From assembly GCA_964020155.1 (NCBI GenBank), contig OZ026563.1, positions 2,019,548 through 2,083,547 on the forward strand: DNA of 64,000 nucleotides, given 5' to 3'. Each line of letters opens with the position of its first letter. The stretch's first letter is position 1. Positions 11,800 through 22,500 of the stretch are shown here, piece by piece. Both the position numbers and the translations under genes were made by a program. Below the pieces are notes generated by a model. It was not told where the DNA came from. It was given only the letters and a program-made list of their open reading frames with translations, and did no database searches. Origin of the DNA: Chondrilla cf. caribensis (Eukaryota > Porifera > Demospongiae > Chondrillida > Chondrillidae).

Positions 11800-12895
11800 T
11801 GTCCTGTTCCTCTAATGTTGTGATATTCATGTGCTGTGTTTGTGTGTGTTGTGTGTTGTTGTCATGGCAACAATTCCCAATCCAATTGAGCCATGTCAGC
11901 CACCTCTGTGTTGTACATCCTCTGATGTGTGTGACACAGTGCAACCTGTGTGGGTGACCACCTCACTACCACAGTCACCTGTATACAGTGGACACTAGTA
12001 TGTATTTGAGTGGTGGAGTGAAGTGATATGTACTGTACTGTACACTGTAGTGAACACTACATTTGGTGTTCATTTTGCAATGATTTGAGATTCACCTTGA
12101 AAGTGTACATTGTATCGATATTCAGTTTGTCATGTAATGACCTCTTTGAAGGAGTTGAGGTTGTCTGGTGTGTTTACAGCAGTAGTGCAGCAGTGGGTGC
12201 ACAGTCACATGTTTGTCATGTGACTACCAATAAATATAGTTTGTTGTGCATGTTGTTATTATCAATTGACTCCACAAGTGATGTGGATTGTACCGTAGGG
12301 CGGAAAAATTTCACGAGGAGAAATTTTCGCTATTTTCGCGAATGGCTCAAATTCGCGAAATTTTTAGCGTGAAAATTTGTTTGCGCGAAATTTACCCTGA
12401 GAACAGATCTCCTTATAGATATGATATCCCCTCACGGAACGTAGAATCGAAAACGTTCCTCCTGCCATAGCATCCTACCGATCGCCACAGTACCGTTGTC
12501 ACTGTGATCAGCCATTTAACGATACACGTGAACGACTATGATGTCAATGAACAGGGAAAACATGAAAAAACGCACAATCACAGGCAGCGAGTGGCGAAAT
12601 TAAAACCGCAAAAACGCATTTTCAGTGCGAATTCGCGAATTTTTCTTCCACAAAATTTTCCCTCCCTACGGTATATCACTGCCTATGTAGTCATGCACTA
12701 TACATGTGACATGTCATTCATCACATCTCTTCATTATTTGAACTCAGATGTACAGACTAAACCTCAAGTTTAATGAATGGTCCTAATGTTAGTGTAGTAC
12801 TAAGTGTAGGTGATGGTCCTAGTTGACCATGTGTAGTGTTCCCCAGTAATGAGTGTTATCTAATGACCTATCTATGGTGTACGTAAGCAATGAGT
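11800..12895. repeat. Duplicated spacer block (copy 2)
   Basis: Counterpart of 1,430-2,165, including the same stretches around 11,860-12,290 and 12,672-12,895. It carries no gene. It is interrupted by the TA-flanked MITE at 12,293-12,671. Confidence 0.8.
12293..12671. mobile_element. TA-flanked MITE (CCGTAGGG ends)
   Basis: 379-bp insertion flanked by TA on both sides (12291-12292 and 12672-12673). Terminal inverted repeats start CCGTAGGG and continue with purine-rich GGAAAATTT-like sequence. Empty sites are present in this same window: the paralogous spacers near 1,945 and 11,040 read straight through with a single TA. TA duplication suggests mobilisation by a Tc1/mariner-type transposase. 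No ORF. Confidence 0.9.
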
Positions 12896-12899
12896 GATT

Positions 12900-14646
12900 T
12901 CAAGCTACTCGAATGTACATCTCCACACTCCTGGTAGCTGTAGCCTCAGCCCAGTGATTATCAGGTATGCACCACCTCATCTCCACATCATCACTGATGG
13001 TCTTTCCCAGTTTCTTCTTGAACCAAGGTTGGTTAGGATTGTCACAACAAGTGGAACCAGACACACAGGAAGCACCAGAACTGTCCCACAACTGATCAGG
13101 GTAGAGGTGGTTTAAAATGTAGCTATTTCCACTAGGATTTCCAGAATCACAATAATAGTCATTTTGAATAAAGTTTGGTAGAGTAGCTTTAGTCCCTAGT
13201 CTAGTGCAGGGGCAGTTGCTCCTGCGCCATCCACTGTCTGTTGGGTTAGCATGTAGTCCTACAGCATAAGTCCAGAGGTGACTTCTTGGTGATTTCCCAT
13301 GAGTTATAGATATCCCATACACGTAGTCGATGGTATCTGGAGTTGAAGATGCTTTTGAACGATAAAATCCATCTGGTGTACCATACTGGTATGCTTCAAT
13401 CATTCCACACACTTCATTGTAGTTGTGTCCATAAGAGTTGAAGTAAACTGAAGTACAACCACGCCGTACATTCCTCCTACAGTACCACTTTCCGTTAGCT
13501 TGAAACCTCTGTAGTGGTTGTGGACACACATCCCTTTCACTCATATTAAAGTACCCAGTCCTCATCCAGACCCCTTCTCCACAGTGAGGGTGTCCATTCA
13601 GGTAGCAATACACTCTACTAACATTGTTGTCAGTTTGGTTTCTTATCCAGTAAAGCCCATCAGGTCTCCCCACTGGTATGTCAGCACAGCTCTCAGCAGG
13701 GTTCCCTCTGGTGTTTCCTATTGTAGGATTACACCTTGTTGTCCCTGGTGTGTTGGACCTGTTGTTGAGTTCCTCCACAATGATGTCCTTCAACTTGTAA
13801 TATAGTTCAGTTTTGATGCGTTGTTCAACATTGCTGTCCAGAGTGGTTATTCCCGGAGGTCCTGGAGGACCAGGAGGACCTTGTGGACCTAAGTATTCCA
13901 AAACTAATTTGACTGACTAGTGTTGCTAATATACTCACTATAACACCGTATGTATATATACACTACATGAGCGTGTGTGCCACTTGATGAACCACATGTG
14001 TGGATAGTACTATCAGTTTGTATTGCCCACACATACAGGTATATGTCATTCTGTTATTGTCAAGTAAATGAGCATTTTATATACAGTGGAAAACTCTCTC
14101 ATACCAAATAATATCTTAAGTACAGTAGCTGGCTATATTTGCCATAACTATACATTTCAGCAGGTTTTACTGAATTCCTGTACAGTGTCCCATGAGATGT
14201 GGTATGTGATTCTCCTGTAGTACAGTACACCCTAACCTGGTGGTCCTTGATTTCCTCTTACGTACTCCAACTGGTCTAACTATCTATATACTAACCCCTT
14301 CGTCACTCTTATTCTGTTGTACTAACCTCTTGGTCCATGGTCTCCTCTAGGACCTGCTAGTTACAGTCCAACCCTTACCTCACACTCTTATTCTGTTGTA
14401 CTAACCTCTTGGTCCATGGTCTCCTCTAGGACCTGCTGGTCCCTCAGGTCCCTGTTGTCCGGGAGGACCAGTTGGTCCTGCTGTTCCCTGAGGTCCAACA
14501 GGTCCATCTCGTCCGTCACGTCCTGGTACTCCTCTGAATGTGAACTGCAGTTCAGTGACATTGTTGGCCTCAAATGTGGTCTGTGTCTGTCCCAGTTGTA
14601 CGCATTGGTTGAAGAAGATCAAGAGAACTGTTTGAAGGACAACCAT
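12900..14646 (-). CDS. Collectin-like secreted protein, copy D (exon 2 lost)
   Basis: Exon 1 at 14406-14646 and exon 3 at 12900-13888 join in frame (phase 1 to phase 1) to give 1230 nt (409 aa plus stop). The signal peptide starts [12 protein letters not shown]. The usual exon 2 survives only as a 3' fragment near 14,237-14,280 with a four-base insertion and no acceptor side, so it is probably skipped. Exon 3 has only four collagen triplets before the neck, six fewer than B and C. The head is intact, with all cysteines conserved. The result is a short-stalk family member. It is either functional or at an early stage of decay; no stop codon interrupts the model. Confidence 0.72.
14302..14359 (-). 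pseudogene. Duplicate fragment of exon 1 end, copy D
   Basis: Repeats the last part of exon 1 and its donor as found at about 14,385-14,440, then diverges. It sits where exon 2 should be and likely arose from a local slip or gene conversion that destroyed exon 2. Confidence 0.65.
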
Positions 14647-15019
14647 GACTTGTAGTATTAATCTCCTCTATTCAATTCTCAAGCACTAATACTGTATTCA
14701 TATTGGTTTCAGATCCCACAAACTGTTAGGGGGTGTGGAAGGGATGTGGTTACGAAGTCTGAGTGAAGGAAAAGGGAAGGTGTTTGTACATAATCCATGT
14801 ACTGTAACACAGGTGTGCATGATGTGCCATAAGGATACCTAATTCCACTGGCATTTTCTATAAAGTCTGAAGAACACGTAGCCCTCTTCAATGAGATGTA
14901 GTGGATCAATGTATACAGTACATACCTATCCAGCCCCTACATACATATTGGACAGTGAAGGGGAAGGTCATATAATACATGCTGGTTGGTCGGTACTCAA
15001 TCCCACGTACAGCATGTGT

Positions 15020-15235
15020 ACAAAGATGACATCTTGGTGAATTTCCAAGAATTTCAGAACTTCTTCATACATGTGTACCTAGTTTTTTCATCATTCTGAT
15101 GCTGGGTATTGCAGTGAATGATCAAATACAAACCTTCCTCCATGCATCTGGCGTCCCATGCTGGTACGTTTAACCATTCCACACGCTTCAGTTTAGTTGT
15201 TCCATTTTCCGGGTTAGCCTGTGGTCTCTGTAGGT
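15020..15235 (-). pseudogene. Decayed collectin-like head remnant
   Basis: Low-identity, gapped match to the middle of exon 3. Blocks equivalent to the head sequence around ITHG and around EVCG-YQYG are recognisable (plus-strand ATTCCACACGCTTCAGT versus ATTCCACACACTTCAGT), but indels destroy the frame. It is the oldest visible member of the array. Confidence 0.5.
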
Positions 15236-15424
15236 GTAGTTGAAGGAAAAGGGTGCACTTTATCCATGTAGCACAGGTTAGTCACCTGATGGAAGTACAT
15301 AGTCAATTATTCAAACATGCATTGCTATGGTTTCACTGTCTCAGAACAACTACTGTACCCATGTATGCTGGATGGAGTCACTTCGTCTGAGTCACAGTGT
15401 ATTCTTTAGTTGTTTTTTTATGGT

Positions 15425-15689
15425 ATATTAGTGAGTATGTGGATGTATGTACACAGTGTGTATTAGTGAGTATGTGGATGTATGTACACAGTGTGTATTA
15501 GTGAGTATGTGGATGTATGTACACAGTGTGTATTAGTGAGTATGTGGATGTATGTACACAGTATGTATTAGTGAGTATGTAGATGTATGTACACAGTGTG
15601 TATTAGTGAGTATGTGGATGTATGTACACAGTGTGTATTAGTGAGTATGTGGATGTATGTACACAGTATGTATTAGTGAGTATGTAGAT
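15425..15689. repeat. 35-bp minisatellite, left segment
   Basis: About 7.5 copies of a 35-bp unit (core TATTAGTGAGTATGTGGATG followed by TATGTACACAGTG). The array resumes at 16,359-16,567 and again at 17,407-17,475, so it was one array later split by two insertions. Confidence 0.92.
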
Positions 15690-16358
15690 TTATCGCCTGA
15701 TGAGGTCAAACATCAAAGGCACCGCCTGGGCAGTAAATTTGATACTTGCCCGGCGCGCACGTGCGCGCAGGGACAGTATCGCGTAAGCGCCCAGTTTTTA
15801 CCTTAAAAGGGCAATAATTGCGAGGTGCTAGACAAACTATGACAATTTCGCGCATTCCAAGAAATGAATATCATTATAGCAATAACACAACACAACACAG
15901 TACGCAGAGAGTAACAGCAGCAGGGAGGAAACTTGGAATGAAAGTCAGAAATCCAGTAGTTCATTAATGCCAACGCTACTATAGTCTTCTGCTATATACT
16001 CCGATATTCAGAATCGGCTATCTATCCGCGACTAACTTCCTCGAAGTCGTAGTGATCAAAATTGAAAACAGCCGCTTTTGCTACCTTGCTTTCTACATTT
16101 TCGGGTGTTTCTTCCCGTAAATAGCCGATTCTGAGTATCGTAGGCACACAGGACTGGACTGGAGAACAGAAAATATCTTCAGAAAGATGCATCGATTCTC
16201 TCCGTGAATTTTGGAGCGTTTATTTGGCGATAAATGGGTTACTACCCGCCTACCTCGGGAGGTATCGTATTTACTGCTCTCGCCCTCGGGCGCTTCGCGC
16301 CCTCGGGTCTCGCGCAGTAAATACGATACCTCCCTCGTAGGCGGGTAGTAACCTATAA
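15690..16358. mobile_element. GC-rich foldback element inside the 35-bp array
   Basis: About 670 bp, clearly richer in CpG than its surroundings, cut into the minisatellite. It contains a large near-perfect hairpin at about 16,239-16,355 with arms of some 50 bases meeting at a CGCCC-type loop. A second inverted pair around 16,002-16,022 and 16,119-16,139 carries the AGAATCGGCTAT motif. The ends begin TTATCGCCTGATG and finish GTAGTAACCTATA. An internally deleted copy with the same ends lies at 45,547-45,649. No coding region. Confidence 0.75.
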
Positions 16359-16567
16359 GTATGTACACAGTGTGTATTAGTGAGTATGTGGATGTATGTA
16401 CACAGTGTATTAATGAATATGTGGATATATGTACACAGTGTGTAGTCGTGAGTGGGTGGATGTACAGTATGTACAGTGTATTAGTGAGTAGGTGGATGTA
16501 TGTATACAGTGTATAGTAATACGTAGGTGGATGTACTGTATAACCACAGTGTATAGTAATAAGTAAG
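16359..16567. repeat. 35-bp minisatellite, middle segment (diverged)
   Basis: Diverged units of the array at 15,425, ending at the 15-bp target duplication (16553-16567) of the retroelement insertion that follows. Confidence 0.85.
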
Positions 16568-17406
16568 TTTTTTTTTTCTTATTATTATTATTATTTAAAC
16601 AGCCAATAGGCCATGGGTACAATAGATAAAAAGTAATACATCATATTATAGAAACATGGAGGATAATAGGATAAATGAGGAAATCATAAGATCTAAGTGA
16701 TGGTATATAACATATAAGAGAACTAAAGTTAGAATGATTTTAATTTTGATTCACTGATGACAAGATCGATCGAATCAGGCAATCTTGGAGGGTAATGATA
16801 TCTGGAGCCTCTTAGGCACATAATTGCTGATCGTAGGAGGGAGAAGTTTAGGAGGCATCGCATCCATTGAATGGTACTTTGATAGGATTGCTTTCTTTTC
16901 TCAGCCATCATAGAAGCCAGGCGCTTATAGAAAGTGTCGGCAGCTCTTCCTATGCCTCCAGATGTACTGAAGATCAAAGGGGTGAAAGACCCACCCTCAA
17001 CTTCATTAATTCTTTCCTCATAGCTCCTTTTCTTTATTCGCTCATGATGATTGTAGCATGAGGATAGGGTGAACTTCTTGTTGGAAGATGCGTTTGGGTT
17101 GAATACCTTAACATCGAAAAATGCATCCTGATGTCTCGTTCCCCAAAACCCTCTTGCCCGTATATCAGCTCTAGCGTTATCTTCTTTGATGGCGGTGGCG
17201 TGTCTCAATGTATGTCCTTCGAGTGGCTGCAGTTCAGGCTCAATTTGAACATCAATACATACTTCTGACAGGAAGCTTCCTGTTATGTCTCTAAGTTCGT
17301 TGTGCCTGTAGGTGGGAAATGCCCCTTTGGGGCAGCTAAGGGCATGATCGATGGTAAACCCTTGGCCACAAGCGCATTTGGTGGGGAGGTTATTTGGTAG
17401 CCATCC
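16568..17406 (-). mobile_element. 5'-truncated non-LTR-like retroelement fragment
   Basis: Insertion flanked by a perfect 15-bp direct repeat (atagtaataagtaag at 16553-16567 and 17407-17421). On the minus strand it carries an open frame from 17406 to a stop at 16729, then about 160 nt of untranslated sequence and an (AAT)n/A-rich tail. The frame begins YYYGWLPNNLPTKC. It contains a CxC-x7-H-x3-C motif (CACGQGFTIDHALSC), then ARADI and FFDVKVFNP, resembling the CCHC plus restriction-like endonuclease tail of retroelement polyproteins common in sponges and corals. Reverse transcriptase is absent. The A-rich tail and variable-length target duplication indicate target-primed insertion. Confidence 0.82.
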
Positions 17407-17530
17407 ATAGTAATAAGTAAGTGGATGTATGTACACTGTGTATTATTGAGTAGGTGGATGTAACGTGTACCATCAAACATATATGTATGTATGTATGTAG
17501 GTAGGTAGGTAGGTATGTAGGTAGGTAGGT
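17407..17530. repeat. 35-bp minisatellite, right segment, and GTAT/GTAG tract
   Basis: Last units of the split array (to about 17,475), followed by a TATG/TAGG tetranucleotide tract to about 17,530. Confidence 0.8.
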
Positions 17531-17720
17531 ACAGTTGAACCTCTTCAACATGAACTCTATGAACAACTTCAAAATTTCATGTTAACAGTATTTTGTGCTA
17601 ACAGTACTCACATAATGTGTGTGTACACTAGCAGTGAATGTAGGGACTTGACAAAAGTCCCATGATAGATAAGGGATATTTTAGGCTAAGTAAATTTGTG
17701 TTAGTGAGGTTTGTCTGTAT
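17531..17720. mobile_element. Possible CAG-GAACC MITE just before the first UBR4 exon
   Basis: The left end TACAGTTGAACCT and a loosely complementary right end (GGTTTGTCTGTA) resemble the MITE family at 37,313, 41,931, 49,666 and 56,174. The match is degenerate. Confidence 0.4.
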
Positions 17721-17756
17721 ATTCTGTATTTATTGAAAAGGTTTTATTCTTTGTAG

Positions 17757-18998
17757 TCACAAGGCCAGGCATCATCAAATCAACAACAACAACAACAACA
17801 ACAACAACCACAGCAACAACAACAACAGCAAGAAGAGCAAAATGAAGAAGAGCCTGAAGCCGAGGATGAACGAGTCAGTTCCCGTTCATTCATATCTCAG
17901 ATGTCATACAGTAGTGTAATGCATAGTAATACATACTTGTATAATATACATAGTTCGTGCTGTAAATGTACATATGTGCCAGCCTGCATATCAAACAGTG
18001 GCTATGGTATGTGTTATATGTATGTATGTACACTGTACATTATTTTCGCACTGTGTGTGATATATACACCGCATGTGTATGATCTTTACGCTGTATGCAT
18101 ACGTACAGTACATGATATGTATGTACGTATATTACCTATTTAAATGAATGTCTTCACTTGACAGAACTTGGAGTCATCAGGATCAATGGAAAGCCTATCA
18201 GGAGGAGGTGCGTAGTGTGGAGTGTATGCTATGTCTACACACAATGTGCACGGTATACAGTACACATAATGCAGTACAGTACTGTATACATCATACACAC
18301 ATATGTACTGTACAAAACGCTCTTATTGCTGATTTTTGTTTGTACTGTTTAGAACTGGTTGTTCAAGCTCAAGAGGATAATGTTGTACAGGTTGAAAATG
18401 TCGCTAGGCAACAAGTACACAGCAGGACTTCCTCACAGGGTACTCTCACACCCCCAGCTGCACAAGATGGCGATCATGAACAGCCGTCATCAGCCGGAAA
18501 GAAGAAAGAGGAGGATGGTAGTTCGGGTGGAGGGGACAGTACTGGGGATGAGGACCAAGGTGAATTATCAGGGATGCTGCACACCACTGGTACTCCACTC
18601 GTCTTTGTGTGTTGAGAGTCTCATTACAGTATGCATTGAGATTGAAATATAATGGAGCCTGTCTATAAAGACCACCCCGGGGACCAAGGAGATGTGTTCC
18701 TTGTAGACAGTTGACCCTTATATATAGAGGTGTATCAGTGCATTAGATGGTTGAATAACGGTTACTTAGGGTAGGTAGTCTTTCTGTAGAGGTGGTGTTC
18801 AATGCAGGTTCCAAAGTACCAGTTCAGACTGTAGGGACATTCTCAAGGTTTACTGTCGTAATCTCTTCTTCTACATAAACCCAGTAGTAAGTGCTAAGAA
18901 CTAGTTGGAAGGGGGAACAAGCTGTTATGTATGTATGTAGGTAACATAGTACCGTACACTATGTTGATGTGCATTGTTTACCGATCACTTTTCTCATT

Positions 18999-19057
<59 letters not shown>

Positions 19058-19348
19058 AGATGAAGAGGATGACCTGGACCACACCCTCACAGAGTCCAGC
19101 CCCTCCCAGGACCAACCCACCTCTGAACACAATGTACCTCCGGGCAGTGAAGACGACAAAATCAGCCCAGACAAGTTGGCCCGCTTGTCCCTGTTAAGAG
19201 AACTTGTTAATGTGTTGCCCGCTCTGTCTGAAAGTGGTGGCGTTGGAGTCATCCCACTGATGCAAGTGAGCAGTGGGTGTAATGTTTGGGGTGTATGTGC
19301 AGTGTGTGGTGTATGGTAGAACATAGTATCCTGCATATTCTTTGTATG

Positions 19349-19417
<69 letters not shown>

Positions 19418-19474
19418 ATATGTGTGTGTGCATGTGCACATGTGTGATGTGTGTGGAAGGTTGGTGTGTACATG

Positions 19475-19573
<99 letters not shown>

Positions 19574-22500
19574 ATATTATGTGTGTACAGGTATGTACAT
19601 ACGTATGTGTATGAATGTATGCATGAGCATGTGTGCTACTGAGTGGGTCCTGTACATCCTCCAGATTGTCCTGTCACTGTGTAACCAACTGGACCTCACC
19701 ACCAGTGACAAAAGAGTGTTTGCCGATATCATCAGAAAGTGTTTTGAAGTTATTGACTTTAACTTTGAAGTGAGCACTCAATACTTCATACGTAGTTGTT
19801 GTCTTTTATTTGTTGTTATTATTCCCCATTGTTGTTGTTGTTGTTGTTGCTGCTGTTGTTGTTGTAGTTGTTGCTGTTGTTGTTGATCATATCATGACAA
19901 TGCCCACTAACTCCGACCCACTTAGGATGTGGAGTCTCTGATAGGCCGCAGTCCGCAGAATGAGGTGAAGCTTGTTGTTTTGAGGTTTTTGGGGATCCTT
20001 CTCGGCTACAGGAAGAAGGACAAGCATAAGGAAGTGAAGGTTATTATGTGCATATACAGATATGTATGCAGTATACGTGTGTGCGTACTAGTGCTGGGAT
20101 AATAAATTAATCAATCTATTTCATTTCAAGTCTGAGTATTGTTATTGGATGCCTACATCGGCCTCATATAATGGCAGTCGTTCCGGTTGTGCCTTCTCAA
20201 TTTCTTCTGGTGATTGATGGATTAATCAAACAATTGCTATGCACTGATATTTGATTTGAAAATTGCAGCCAACTCCCAATACTGGTATGCACATGCCCAT
20301 ATGTGCCGTACGTATGGTGTACATAGTGCATACAGCACATGTACATTGATACAGTGCTATTATACATTATACGTGTACAGTACATGCATTGCATGACTGT
20401 CAGAGTAGGTCTGAAAAGTCAATTTTCTGCCCAATACTTCCGAGTACCAGACATACAACATTCAAGGAAATGTACTACATGGTGTATAGTACAGTGAGAA
20501 GTATTGACAAGGAATATGCATGGTGAATTGCAGTCATGGCTCATCAAATAACTACTAAAATGGCTACTGATGGTCCATGTTACGTACATATTTATTCACT
20601 ATCTAGTCTATCGTAGCCTATCCTATGGGTAGCCTATCTTTTTTGGAAGAAGTTATTAACTCATTGATCAAGAGTTCGTACATTGTAAAATTGCATAGAA
20701 TAGCTTTTCAATGACGGTATAATGGTGCCATTTCTATGGCAACAGATGTCATATTTTGTATACAGTATATTGTGGAGGTAATTTTTCAAACACACCAATT
20801 GAGGGCAATCACTACGCAGAAAATGTATTAGGTGTGCATTGATACTTTGTGTGTTTTTCAATAAGCCCTCACAATATGTCCATACTGCCCCTCACTCGCT
20901 TGGTGCTGTCCTCTTTCACAGCCTCCAGACGTCCCCAACTCCCGACTCTTGTCTGGACTCACGGCTAGACTGCTGTTGAGGGAGACCAACACCATCAATT
21001 TCTGTCTCAAGCTGTTGAAAGCTTTGCTAGCCAACCAGAGCAACATGGTGACCCTGGAAGTGAGTGCTCATTCTACTTCCTCCGTAAACCGTTGATCCAT
21101 AAGATTTGGTATATGTACTACCAATGCCATGTAGACTGTGAATAGGATGTGGTTTGTTTGAGGCTTGTATATACTATGTATGTCAGGACTACTTGTCTGT
21201 ATTGTACACGTAATCATCTACTGTACTTGTCTGTGTTGTTCATGTAATCATCTACTTGCCTGTGGTGTACATGTACATGCGTGCATACGTCTACTTGTCT
21301 GTACTGTGCATGTGCACAATAGCATACTTGTTTGTCCTGTTCACGTTATCTTTTGCATAGGAAACCGCTCAGTCGTCCTCCACTCTCAAGGTGCCCCCTC
21401 CCTTGCTGTCCACTGACCTGGCTCCTTTCTTCCAGAGAGATTACGTGAAGGCTAACTCGGATGATGTGTTCAAGGTGTTCCCCAGGATGCTTACAGACAT
21501 GGCCCTCAACCTGCCTACAGAAGTGGGTTGGAAACGAGTACAGGGGAAATTGTCATGTTATTCTGTTGTTCTTGCTGTTCTGTTTTTGTGATTCTGTTAT
21601 TTGCTATCCTGTTGGACATTGTCCTGTTTGTGTTGTCTTGTTGATTGTTGTTTTGCTATTCTGTTTTTGTGATTCTGTTGTTTGCTATCCTGTTGAATGT
21701 TGTCCTGTTTGTGTTGTCTTTTTGATTGTTGTCTGCTCAGTTGTTGTTCCATTGGTTTTTGTTTTTAGTTGTTTGTCTGTTTCATCTTACATGTGCATGT
21801 GCAGTACTATGTAGGAGCTTATGTACAAGCTCTCACTGTACCTGTGGTCTGCATTTGCATGTTGTAGTTGAGGAAGATCGGTGACAGCAGTAAGAAAATG
21901 ACAAACCAATTGAAATTCAGTCAAGAGTGGGTGGACACTTTGTGTGAGGTGAGTACTGCGTGTACTTCATGGTACATGCAGTGATCAGTACTCAGGTACT
22001 ACTTTGTGTTGACTTGTTGGCTGGTTTGTAGTTTCTGGTCAGCTCTGGTCCACTGGCCAATGTGGCCAAGAAGCCTCTGAAGAAACTTCTAGTGTCCATT
22101 TGTGGATCGAAGGAGGAATACCGTTGTGTCCGAGATCTCCACTTCTTTGCCAAGAAGACTGAGGACATCCGCTCCATCTGCTTCCCATCTTCACTCAGCT
22201 CCTCTGCTACACCACTTCTCCTCCCTCATTCGACCCTGTTGACACTGGTGAGATGCTAGTTCAGTACATACTGTTGGGAGGGGGTTGTAGTTTTGTACTG
22301 CACCTACGTACCTGTGGTGTGTACTGCACCTGCCTGTGGAGTGTGCACCAGTGTCTTCACTGTAGTGTGTATGTGTGCATTGAAGATACCATCAGATTAG
22401 ATATACTGATGTATGTAGTACATACATTACAGTTTATTGTTTGTTTGTTTCTGTTTTTGCAGGTGTGTATGTACACACATGTGTAGTATGGTCAGTTTGT

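Noticed and set aside
15425..17475. CRISPR-like array
   Set aside because: Direct repeats are contiguous 35-bp minisatellite units without unique spacers, in animal nuclear DNA.
19342..19886. Cys/Val and His/Thr repeat reading frames over GT/CA tracts
   Set aside because: Microsatellite translation artefacts, also at 25,300-25,600, 28,098-28,634, 29,629-30,155 and 54,402-54,841.
20088..20283. Possible small hAT-type MITE in UBR4 intron 6 with AGTGCTGGGA-like ends
   Set aside because: The inverted ends match only loosely and the putative 8-bp flanks agree at about five positions.
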